7,221 bases of DNA from the NCBI GenBank assembly GCA_002496955.1, contig DALZ01000062.1:1234-8454 (forward strand), given 5' to 3'. How positions within the stretch are numbered: position 1 is the first letter of the stretch; each line of letters opens with the position of its first letter. A model generated the notes under the pieces. It saw only the letters and a list, made by a program, of their open reading frames with translations, searched no databases and was not told where the DNA came from. Below, piece after piece: positions 1 to 6,398 of this stretch. The DNA comes from Euryarchaeota archaeon UBA128. GTDB lineage: Archaea; Thermoplasmatota; Poseidoniia; Poseidoniales; Poseidoniaceae. A program made the translations under genes and the position numbers.

Positions 1-38
1 GGGAAAAGACATAACCTCAAACGGGTGAAGAATTTGAG

Positions 39-1214
39 ATGGCCATGTCCGAACACGTTGGCAAACCATCAAGCATCAATATCGTCAACTGTGCATTCTT
101 AATTGGAATGCCGATATTAGCCACTGCGTCCCTCATTTATTACTCCCTAAACTATGGCATCAGTTGGTTTGAACCAATTATCTTCATTGCCTTTTATCTA
201 GCCTCTGGGTTATCAATAACTGCAGGTTATCATCGATTGTTCAGCCATCGAACGCACAAAGCAGCATGGCCGTTGAAATTATTTTACGCGTTGTTTGGTG
301 CTGCGGCATTTCAAAACTCTGCCATAAAATGGTGCAGTGATCACCGCAGACACCACCGAAAAACCGACAAAGAAGAAGACCCATACTCGGTAAATAGAGG
401 ATTCTTTTGGGCACACATCGGCTGGGTTATGGTCGATGAAGGCGAAGAAATCGTCGAGAATGTGAAAGACCTGCAAGCGGATCGCATCCTTGCATGGCAA
501 GACCGTCACATTTTCTTGATCGGATTTCTCGTTGGTATTTTAGCCCCAGGTCTGGTTGGTCTCGCTTGGATAGGTGGAATTCATGGGTTTTTAGGCGGAA
601 TGATATACGGCGGTTTCGTAAGAGTGGTAGTCGTTCATCATGCGACTTTTCTTATCAACTCCGCTGCGCACACATGGGGATCTCAACCATACTCTACCGA
701 AAATTCCTCAAAGGATTCCCCGATTCTCTCGTTCTTGACTTTTGGCGAGGGTTATCACAACTTCCACCACACTTTCCAAGCCGACTATCGTAATGGTCAC
801 AAATGGTACCACTGGGACCCGTCTAAATGGTTGATTAAATCTGCCTCTTGGGTTGGCCTAACCCGTGAACTACACAAAATACCTCCCAAAGTAATCGAAG
901 CACGAAAAATGAAGAGAACCTTCCAAAAGAAGGCTGACGGTAACGAAATTGAAAACCAATTCCAAGAGAGATTTACCGAATGTATTGCCCAGATGCGCAA
1001 TGGATTTACTGAGTTACTCCAGAGAAGGAAAGAATATACTGTCGCCAAGCAATCTAAAAAATCTCAAACTAAGGATGGTTGGAAGGCCGTGAAAGAAGGT
1101 CACAAGATTCGCATCAAGCAATGCAAAATTAGGATTGCTAAAGCACGAATTGAATTCAAGCTATTGGTACAAGCCATGCGACTGAACATCAACTCGAAAG
1201 CGATCACTGCCTAG
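39..1214 (+). CDS. Membrane fatty acyl desaturase (acyl-CoA Delta9-desaturase-like) with long basic C-terminal tail
   Basis: This is a predicted non-haem di-iron integral membrane desaturase that would insert a cis double bond into an acyl chain using O2 and an electron donor. All metal-binding histidine boxes are visible in the 391-residue product: HRLFSH at 65-70, HRRHH at 102-106, N207/H211 in NSAAH, and HNFHH at 240-244. Hydrophobic segments lie around 15-38, 44-62, 80-95 and 157-200, the usual desaturase layout. From about residue 280 a lysine/arginine-rich, probably helical tail of about 110 residues follows. Some bacterial desaturases near 390 residues also carry such a tail, from memory. 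The first ATG at 39 is preferred because GGTGA at 24-28 sits about 10 bases upstream; the ATG at 45 is a possible alternative. The stop overlaps the convergent propeller gene. Substrate and regiospecificity cannot be read from the sequence. An acyl desaturase is unexpected if the host makes archaeal ether lipids. Confidence 0.92.
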   Translation: MAMSEHVGKPSSINIVNCAFLIGMPILATASLIYYSLNYGISWFEPIIFIAFYLASGLSITAGYHRLFSHRTHKAAWPLKLFYALFGAAAFQNSAIKWCSDHRRHHRKTDKEEDPYSVNRGFFWAHIGWVMVDEGEEIVENVKDLQADRILAWQDRHIFLIGFLVGILAPGLVGLAWIGGIHGFLGGMIYGGFVRVVVVHHATFLINSAAHTWGSQPYSTENSSKDSPILSFLTFGEGYHNFHHTFQADYRNGHKWYHWDPSKWLIKSASWVGLTRELHKIPPKVIEARKMKRTFQKKADGNEIENQFQERFTECIAQMRNGFTELLQRRKEYTVAKQSKKSQTKDGWKAVKEGHKIRIKQCKIRIAKARIEFKLLVQAMRLNINSKAITA

Positions 1215-2770
1215 TTCTGTTCGTCATTTCGCGCCACTGTTGCACATTGTAAAGCGCTATCACAAACCTGCTGGGCATCGGTTTCCAGAGTAGCCATGAT
1301 TGGCGATAATTCGCCATAGTCAACCAATAAACTCGGACCTTGTGCAAGATAGTAAACCGAACCTCTGCCGTCTCTGGAATCTTGAGCAGTTGAGTTGTTA
1401 TTAGCCGCACAATCTCCGGTACAACCATCGGCAAATGCCACATAGACGCGTCCTTGTCGATCGATGTGCAGATCATTGAAATCGAGCAGATTACGGTTTG
1501 ATCCACCGATATCTCTACAATCGCCCGAATTTAGACAAATCGAACCTACCTGTACAGGGTCGTCTGTTACTCGATAGGTGTGGAAGATTGGTTCTGGGTC
1601 TAGAGCATTCAAACTGTATGTGATATACAGATGGTAGGTGACATTATTTGGAGCATAATGGGCATTACCGTCCCAAGGGTTTCCATCAATATCAGATTGG
1701 TTCAGTAAAGATGAATTTTCACTACCCAAGTAGGTCACTGCAATTCTACCAGGGTCGCCAGCATCAGTCTGCGGGAACACGGAGGAGATTACCTCCACTG
1801 GTGAAATTCGGATACTCTCTTGTTCCCATGTTTCGCCAGAATCGATAGACCGGGACATGTAGACTCCTTCATCACCACCAGTCCAGACATGGTATGCATT
1901 AGATGCAGTATCGGTTGAAATTTCCGAATTCTTCCGTGGATATGGCGTCCCTACATCTTCACCCATGGTTCTCTCGAACCAAGTAAAACCATTGTCTTTC
2001 GAGACAATTACTGAAGGTGTTGCTACGCGGGGCGTGACGTATACTGTGCCATCTGGTGCAGTAGAAATTGCGCCGTGCAGGCCGCCATTAGTTGTTGCAA
2101 GACCGATGATTTGGCCGCCAGTCTCAAATGTAGCACCGCCATCAAAACTGGTGAAACAAAAGATTCCGGCTAATTTATTGTAGCAATAATAGACTGCGGT
2201 CTCATAAATTGTGCTACCGGTAATCTGTCCCAAAGCACCATAACCAGCACTGGTCCAAGGGCCGCTTGCTAACTTGATGTGGTCATTGATAGGAGTTGTA
2301 CCTGAGTCGTGAGGGTTGCCCAACCAAGTCTCACCGTCATCATCACTCCAGCAAATCCATGAGGTCTCAAGACCAATCATTTGCACATTGAATACCCGGT
2401 CTGTGATTGGATCAACCCATCCGTAAGGATCACTGGTCGTTGGAGAGCATTGAACGGGATCTTGTGTCTCCTCCCAGGATTCACCATAATCACAAGAACG
2501 CATAACCTTCTCCATGGCAATAAAGAAAATACAACCGCTAGATGTTACACCGATGCTTGGTTCTTTGCCAGTTTCACCAACATCGCTGAATTGGAAGGTC
2601 ATTTCTACAGCCGGAATGTCAACTGAATTACCTGTTTTGTCGGTAACAAAAATGCGTGGCTCTTCCTCTATTACGACTACTGGTATTTCGACAATCTCAT
2701 CATTACTGAAGCATCCTGAAAGTGACATAGTCACCATCAAAGTGACTAGAAGGATTGCAATACTCCTCAT
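1211..2770 (-). CDS. Asp-box (BNR/sialidase-like) beta-propeller lipoprotein
   Basis: This 519-residue exported protein is probably anchored to the outer face of the cytoplasmic membrane. A hydrophobic signal segment at 4-16 leads into the lipobox LSGC, with the lipidated Cys at 20, then a short acidic linker. Five Asp-boxes (S-x-D-x-G-x-x-W/F) begin at Ser92, Ser142, Ser208, Ser257 and Ser308. The spacing of these and of the 'DGxVYV'-type strands suggests six or seven propeller blades across residues 71-482, with Asp-boxes lost in the last two. Twelve cysteines besides the lipid Cys (for example C80/C93, C412/C418 and C450/C454) suggest disulfides outside the cell. Asp-boxes occur in sialidases and many other propellers. 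I see no FRIP-type motif or clear catalytic arginine triad, so enzymatic sialidase activity is doubtful; binding, scaffolding or another glycosidase activity is possible. The gene starts 38 bases after the stop of the upstream membrane-protein gene, with no good Shine-Dalgarno. Confidence 0.85.
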   Translation of the reverse strand: MRSIAILLVTLMVTMSLSGCFSNDEIVEIPVVVIEEEPRIFVTDKTGNSVDIPAVEMTFQFSDVGETGKEPSIGVTSSGCIFFIAMEKVMRSCDYGESWEETQDPVQCSPTTSDPYGWVDPITDRVFNVQMIGLETSWICWSDDDGETWLGNPHDSGTTPINDHIKLASGPWTSAGYGALGQITGSTIYETAVYYCYNKLAGIFCFTSFDGGATFETGGQIIGLATTNGGLHGAISTAPDGTVYVTPRVATPSVIVSKDNGFTWFERTMGEDVGTPYPRKNSEISTDTASNAYHVWTGGDEGVYMSRSIDSGETWEQESIRISPVEVISSVFPQTDAGDPGRIAVTYLGSENSSLLNQSDIDGNPWDGNAHYAPNNVTYHLYITYSLNALDPEPIFHTYRVTDDPVQVGSICLNSGDCRDIGGSNRNLLDFNDLHIDRQGRVYVAFADGCTGDCAANNNSTAQDSRDGRGSVYYLAQGPSLLVDYGELSPIMATLETDAQQVCDSALQCATVARNDEQN

Positions 2771-2808
2771 GTTGGAAGGCTAAATGCGCTTCTTCAATAG
2801 GATTACTA

Positions 2809-3831
2809 TCAGAACATTAGGCCATTAATTGCTAGAATTGAACCAACAACTATACCGAATACTGGCAGCATTTTTGACATTAAATGCGGATCTGTAACCG
2901 GCTTGCCATTTATTGTCATATTGTCTTCCATCCCTTCGTCTCTTAGTCTGAAGTAGGCTAGCATGGTTAGCAGCATGACTACCGGACCAACAACTGCGTC
3001 CATCTGTTGCATATCACTCGCATTTCTTGCATTATCAACAACTAAACCAACATAATTAGCAATTACAATAGTCATGAAAGCGAACATTGCTGGGTGGATG
3101 ATTGTCCACTTTCCAGCCGCACCCTCAGTGAGTACCAATCCCGCCCAAAGTGTGTAAATTAGAATTAGACTGCCAGATACTGCAACTATTGCATCAGAAG
3201 GAACGCCCAATCCTTTTGCATCTCCATTTTCAGGATAAAGTTCTCGAGCGAGGTCTGGGAAATTATCAGAAATTACACTTTCAGGGGTGAAAATCATCCG
3301 AAGTGAGTAAAATAATCCAGTCAGCACCAAAATCCCGAGTGCTACCAAGGCAACCTTATCTTTGACGTTGATGCCTGGCTTATAGTCGCTCAAGCCATCA
3401 TTAACTCCTTCATCACGAAGTAAGAAATAGGCTGCTGTATACAAAGCGGTGGTTATCAGTGTAGCGTATTTTGGCGTTTCGCTTGCGTCAGTAAAATCTC
3501 CGTGAAGCCAAATTGACGCAGTAAGCGCTGAAAATCCAATAATAACTGGAATCATCATGCGCCACATACCTTTAGCGCCTTCATTTAGCAACAGCATCAC
3601 AGCAAGGAACATTCCAAACATAAGCGTGCCATTGAAACCGGTTTCGGGACCTCCCCTTCCCCAAGCTTGGGTTCCTTCAGCAGCATCATTTGACAGGATG
3701 GTAAAACAACCATCTCCGCCGGTTACGTAACAATCACCAAAGAGCATAAAGTTCAGAGAATAAATCAGGCTTACCAAGGCACAAATACCTAGACAAACCT
3801 TCGCAGGCATTGAGTTTATTTGTTTAAACAT
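2809..3831 (-). CDS. Internally duplicated multi-pass membrane protein of unknown function
   Basis: I do not recognise this family. The 340-residue product from ATG 3831 has about nine hydrophobic segments: near 11-32, 67-83, 91-109, 121-138, 159-181, 215-234, 242-264, 278-295 and 320-340. The two halves are homologous. LLLNEGAKGMW (80-90) matches LVLTEGAAGKW (232-242), and YFLLRDEGVND (135-145) matches YFRLRDEGMED (293-303). The final helix resembles the first helix of each unit, like a third repeat cut short. Cys34 and Cys42 in the first loop could form a disulfide. No catalytic motif or known transporter signature is visible. A GTG at 3849 would add six residues. ATG 3831 is preferred because a TATA-like box lies about 25 bases upstream, so a transcript from it would begin at or near this ATG and exclude the GTG. 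The downstream propeller lipoprotein gene follows after 38 bases and may share its transcript. Confidence 0.8.
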   Translation of the reverse strand: MFKQINSMPAKVCLGICALVSLIYSLNFMLFGDCYVTGGDGCFTILSNDAAEGTQAWGRGGPETGFNGTLMFGMFLAVMLLLNEGAKGMWRMMIPVIIGFSALTASIWLHGDFTDASETPKYATLITTALYTAAYFLLRDEGVNDGLSDYKPGINVKDKVALVALGILVLTGLFYSLRMIFTPESVISDNFPDLARELYPENGDAKGLGVPSDAIVAVSGSLILIYTLWAGLVLTEGAAGKWTIIHPAMFAFMTIVIANYVGLVVDNARNASDMQQMDAVVGPVVMLLTMLAYFRLRDEGMEDNMTINGKPVTDPHLMSKMLPVFGIVVGSILAINGLMF

Positions 3832-3852
3832 TGTACCAAAGTAGACCACCTC

Positions 3853-3860
3853 ATTTATAA
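3853..3860 (-). promoter_or_regulatory. Putative archaeal TATA box for the duplicated membrane protein gene
   Basis: The minus strand reads TTATAAAT here, centred about 25 bases upstream of ATG 3831, the standard distance from an archaeal TATA box to the transcription start. A transcript from it would be leaderless or nearly so. GGTGG at 3846-3850 is 14 bases from the ATG, too far for a typical Shine-Dalgarno. Confidence 0.5.
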
Positions 3861-3932
3861 TAAATGTCCAAGTAATAATCCAATAGAACCCAATTTGATG
3901 ACCTACTTACCTGTTCCAGATTGCTAGATAGA

Positions 3933-3940
3933 GATTAAAT
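3933..3940 (+). promoter_or_regulatory. Putative TATA box for the sirtuin gene
   Basis: GATTAAAT is centred about 25 bases upstream of the sirtuin ATG at 3962, consistent with leaderless transcription. The only Shine-Dalgarno-like sequence, GGAG at 3954-3957, is just 4 bases from the ATG and also forms part of an inverted repeat. The assignment rests on position and base composition only. Confidence 0.4.
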
Positions 3941-3941
3941 T

Positions 3942-3959
3942 CGCTCCCCACATGGAGCG
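3942..3959. repeat. Perfect 6-bp inverted repeat between the sirtuin TATA box and start codon
   Basis: CGCTCC at 3942-3947 and GGAGCG at 3954-3959 are exact reverse complements around a 6-base spacer. The repeat lies directly after the TATA-like box and ends 2 bases before ATG 3962. If the transcript is leaderless, this would be a DNA site over the transcription start, such as a repressor operator. If the transcript is longer, the RNA hairpin would mask the GGAG. It could also be chance in this short region. Confidence 0.4.
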
Positions 3960-3961
3960 GC

Positions 3962-4678
3962 ATGGTCGAGATCAACCACGCTACCAAAGTAGTTGTTTTG
4001 ACCGGGGCTGGAATTAGTGCTGAATCCGGAATTAAGACTTTTAGAGCCGCTGATGGCTTGTGGGAAAATCATGCAATAGAAGATGTTGCTACACCACACG
4101 CATGGAAGAAAAATCCTGAGCTTGTATGGAATTTCTATCAAGGTAGACGTAATCAATTAACTGAGGTAGAACCCAATCCTGCTCACAAATCTCTAGTTAC
4201 CCTTGAGGAATTTCTGGGTGATAACTTCCTATTGGTCACTCAAAATGTCGATGATTTACATTCTAGAGCCGGTTCTAATAACCTAATACACATGCATGGA
4301 GAACTACGTATTCTGCGCTGTGAACAATGCCATGAAACCTTTGACATGATGCAACAAGAACACTTGACGGCAGATTATGTTGCATGCCCAAATTGCGCCA
4401 ATCAACGTCTGCGACCGCATATTGTCTGGTTCCATGAAATGCCATTCCAATTACCAGAAATCTATGCTGCTGTTGAAGAATGTGACATTTTCATGACTGT
4501 TGGAACTAGTGGCCACGTCTATCCTGCTGCTGGCCTTATTGATGTAGCAAAACAAGCTGGTGCTCTTTGTGTTGGAGTTAACTTAGATGAGCCAATGAAC
4601 TACGGAATGCACGATGAATTCCACCAAGGTAAGGCTGGTGAATTGTTACCGAATCTAGTTGATGAATGGGTATCGTAA
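3962..4678 (+). CDS. cobB: NAD-dependent protein lysine deacylase, class III sirtuin (CobB/SIRT5 type)
   Basis: This cytoplasmic Sir2-family enzyme removes acyl groups from lysine side chains, consuming NAD+ and releasing nicotinamide and O-acyl-ADP-ribose. The 238 residues cover the full catalytic core. The Rossmann motif GAGISAESGI is at 15-24, TFRAADGLW at 26-34, TQNVDDLH at 93-100, the catalytic His112 in HMHGEL, GTSGHVYPAAG at 181-191, and VNLDEP with Asn207. Four zinc ligands are present as C120/C123 and C142/C145. Tyr59 and Arg62 in FYQGRR match the YxxR pair that binds the acid group of succinyl- or malonyl-lysine in SIRT5 and E. coli CobB, so desuccinylase/demalonylase activity is plausible besides deacetylation. 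Position 158 is unusual: FHE replaces the normal FGE of the substrate-binding loop. The start is set by ATG 3962, a few residues before the first strand, with a TATA-like box 25 bases upstream. The next gene begins 38 bases downstream with its own promoter-like element. Confidence 0.95.
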   Translation: MVEINHATKVVVLTGAGISAESGIKTFRAADGLWENHAIEDVATPHAWKKNPELVWNFYQGRRNQLTEVEPNPAHKSLVTLEEFLGDNFLLVTQNVDDLHSRAGSNNLIHMHGELRILRCEQCHETFDMMQQEHLTADYVACPNCANQRLRPHIVWFHEMPFQLPEIYAAVEECDIFMTVGTSGHVYPAAGLIDVAKQAGALCVGVNLDEPMNYGMHDEFHQGKAGELLPNLVDEWVS

Positions 4679-4687
4679 ATAGCGTGA

Positions 4688-4693
4688 TTAATA
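4688..4693 (+). promoter_or_regulatory. Putative TATA box for the PKD-like lipoprotein gene
   Basis: TTAATA lies just after the sirtuin stop and is centred about 26 bases upstream of ATG 4717, matching the spacing at the other two promoters proposed here. A GGGAG at 4708-4712 is only 4 bases from the ATG. Co-transcription from the sirtuin gene is also possible. Confidence 0.35.
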
Positions 4694-4716
4694 GCAGTAG
4701 TTGTTCAGGGAGCAAC

Positions 4717-5469
4717 ATGGCGCGAAGTACCTCGATACTAGTACTTCTATCCATTGTTAGCGTCGCGTTATCTGGGTGTTTGCTGTCAAATGATGATGGT
4801 GGAGATTTTGTCCTTGTTGTCAACAGTGATGCTAATTTTGCGACTATCGTAGAAACATATTCGGAAGGTGAACTTACTGAAACTACTCCAGCAAGGTTCG
4901 AATTTGACTTTTCGCAAACCACTGGTAGTGATACAATGGAATATTTCGGCATAGAAACCTTTGACGGCCGAGAACCGGTAGAAATTGCCGCTAACGCTGA
5001 ATCGATTATTGCTCTGGAGTTTCTAGATCACGGAATGTACGAGATCAACGCATACGCGGTTGATTCTCGTGGCAATATAGAAAATCAATCAATCGTACTG
5101 CGAGTTGATTTACGTATCGACTGGACTCAATTTGACACCAATAACCCTCTGCCATTACCTTTCAATCCAGAACCATCTAATGAAGGACAAAATGCGAAAA
5201 TGATTGAGATTATCTCTAATGTTGAAAACCCGTCATTAATCGATAACATCGGCGACAGCGGGCAATCTGTTCAGTTAACTTGGCAATTAGTCGATGAGTT
5301 AGATGATATTTGTCAGACGAGGAACGGACAAATCAATGATGGTGATAGCATGATGTGGCAGACACTGTACTTTAACACCTATATGCTACATGAATTACGT
5401 ATTGTGATGGATGAAGGTCAAGACTCGATAAATGTAAATCAGTCAGTATCAATTCTATATGATAATTAA
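4717..5469 (+). CDS. Lipoprotein with PKD-like beta-sandwich domain, function unknown
   Basis: I do not recognise a specific family. The 250-residue product begins with a signal segment (about 5-17) and the lipobox LSGC, with the lipidated Cys at 21, so it should be displayed on the cell surface. Residues of about 55-131 have a PKD/Ig-like beta-sandwich pattern: FEFDFSQTTG, then a DG turn, then GMYEINAYAVDSRGN, the typical 'G-Y-x-I-x-A-x-D-x-x-G' strand near the end of such domains. A proline-rich linker (144-153) leads to a second, probably beta-rich region (162-250) with no known signature. The protein is acidic. The frame opens earlier at ATG 4666, but that start would overlap the sirtuin gene by 13 bases and put 17 polar residues before the signal peptide; ATG 4717 gives a normal signal peptide. 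No catalytic motif is seen, and a binding or adhesion role is only a guess. Confidence 0.75.
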   Translation: MARSTSILVLLSIVSVALSGCLLSNDDGGDFVLVVNSDANFATIVETYSEGELTETTPARFEFDFSQTTGSDTMEYFGIETFDGREPVEIAANAESIIALEFLDHGMYEINAYAVDSRGNIENQSIVLRVDLRIDWTQFDTNNPLPLPFNPEPSNEGQNAKMIEIISNVENPSLIDNIGDSGQSVQLTWQLVDELDDICQTRNGQINDGDSMMWQTLYFNTYMLHELRIVMDEGQDSINVNQSVSILYDN

Positions 5470-5487
5470 GTCACATTGATTTAATTA
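5463..5487. repeat. AT-only inverted repeat carrying both convergent stop codons
   Basis: TAATTAA at 5463-5469 and TTAATTA at 5481-5487 are perfect reverse complements. Each arm contains the TAA stop of one of the two convergent genes, and the 11-base spacer is the entire intergenic gap. Both genes end in Asn-TAA (AAT TAA), which alone explains most of the symmetry. A bidirectional terminator role is possible, but the stem is weak. Confidence 0.3.
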
Positions 5488-6398
5488 GAATTATTACTCG
5501 ATGCATTGAGTTTCCCTAATAGCCCTTTAGAAATCGCCACAACAACAAACATTATCGCTGATACCAAAGCAATCATTGCACCGCTATCTGTCGACAATTC
5601 AGCAGAATAATATAATCCCAATAAGACTGTAATTATACCTATTAGTTGCGAAAAAATAACACACATCAAGAAAGACCGACTAATCAATTGTGCAATTGCT
5701 GCAGGAGTGACAATGAGCGCAGTGACCAGTAACACACCGACAAATTGGACCATACTAACCACAACGGCTGCGGTCAATATACTCCAGTAGAGTCCGATAA
5801 ATCTAACTGGCAAGCCCTGAATTCTAGCAGCAATTGGATCAATCGAAATTAACAGTAGACTTTGATATAAGGCCACTAAAGACAAGTACGACAGGAAACA
5901 AGTAATCATGATAAATTCAAAACTATCCGAGTCAATGAGGTTTAGATTACCCCAAAGATATCCTTCTACTGAGATTAGTGAGCCACCTCCCCAGATCCTC
6001 GTAACTACTATGCCAAGCCCTAACATCCCAGTCAAAAATATCGCGATCGCAGTATCTCCAGTAAGCCATTGCTTAACCTGTAGATAGTTAATTAATATCG
6101 CCGCTATTACACAGATTGCAAATGCCCAGTATAGCGCATCTACGATACCAACAATCAAGCCGATTGCGATGGCGCCAAACGATACGTGAGCTAGCCCGTC
6201 GCCAATTAGAGCAAGATTACGGATAAGTAGAAACGAGCCTAAAAATCCGGCAACCATAGCGACAAAAAGTGCAGCTATCAACGGTCTTTGCAAATAAGGT
6301 CTGACAAAATAAAGTGGGAACCATTCGCCTGGCACAATCGGTTCTAGCGACTCCAAAATTGGCCCTAACACATCAAGGACAAAATCCCCGACAACCAT
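5481..6398 (-). CDS. ABC-3 family metal ion importer permease (zinc/manganese type, ZnuB-like)
   Basis: This is the membrane channel subunit of a metal importer, expected to work as a dimer with the ATPase encoded just upstream and an external metal-binding protein not seen here. The 305-residue product has about eight hydrophobic segments between residues 38 and 293. Family hallmarks are FLGSFLLIRNLALIGDGLAH (52-71), continuing to SFGAIAIG (73-80), and GVLLVTALIVTPAAIAQL (221-238) near the C-terminal helices. About 38 residues precede the first membrane segment, including an acidic amphipathic stretch, longer than the short N-terminus of E. coli ZnuB. Its ATG overlaps the ATPase stop as TAATG, indicating translational coupling and fixing the start. 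The C-terminus is a short Asn/Ser tail. Whether the metal is zinc, manganese or iron cannot be told from the permease. The gene converges on the PKD-like lipoprotein gene with an 11-base gap. Confidence 0.92.
   Translation of the reverse strand: MVVGDFVLDVLGPILESLEPIVPGEWFPLYFVRPYLQRPLIAALFVAMVAGFLGSFLLIRNLALIGDGLAHVSFGAIAIGLIVGIVDALYWAFAICVIAAILINYLQVKQWLTGDTAIAIFLTGMLGLGIVVTRIWGGGSLISVEGYLWGNLNLIDSDSFEFIMITCFLSYLSLVALYQSLLLISIDPIAARIQGLPVRFIGLYWSILTAAVVVSMVQFVGVLLVTALIVTPAAIAQLISRSFLMCVIFSQLIGIITVLLGLYYSAELSTDSGAMIALVSAIMFVVVAISKGLLGKLNASSNNSN

Noticed and set aside
494..793. 99-codon plus-strand open frame inside the desaturase gene
   Set aside because: It is a shadow frame. The overlapping frame carries all desaturase histidine boxes, and this one shows no domain pattern or start signal.
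1204..1506. 100-codon minus-strand open frame overlapping the propeller lipoprotein
   Set aside because: It lies in another frame on the same strand as the propeller gene, which continues through it with recognisable blade sequence.
2514..2783. 89-codon plus-strand open frame opposite the lipoprotein signal peptide
   Set aside because: It is antisense to the clearly real signal peptide, lipobox and first blade, with no promoter or homology cue.
2791..2800. Possible TATA box (CTATTGAA on the minus strand) about 26 bases before the propeller lipoprotein start
   Set aside because: It is too GC-containing and too unlike the other three boxes; co-transcription from the upstream gene is simpler.
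3952..3954. ATG upstream of the sirtuin as an alternative start
   Set aside because: It is out of frame with the sirtuin by one base and lies within the spacer of the inverted repeat.
4578..4952. 124-codon minus-strand open frame across the sirtuin-lipoprotein junction
   Set aside because: It is antisense to two well-supported genes, low in recognisable motifs, and explained by the codon use of the plus-strand genes.
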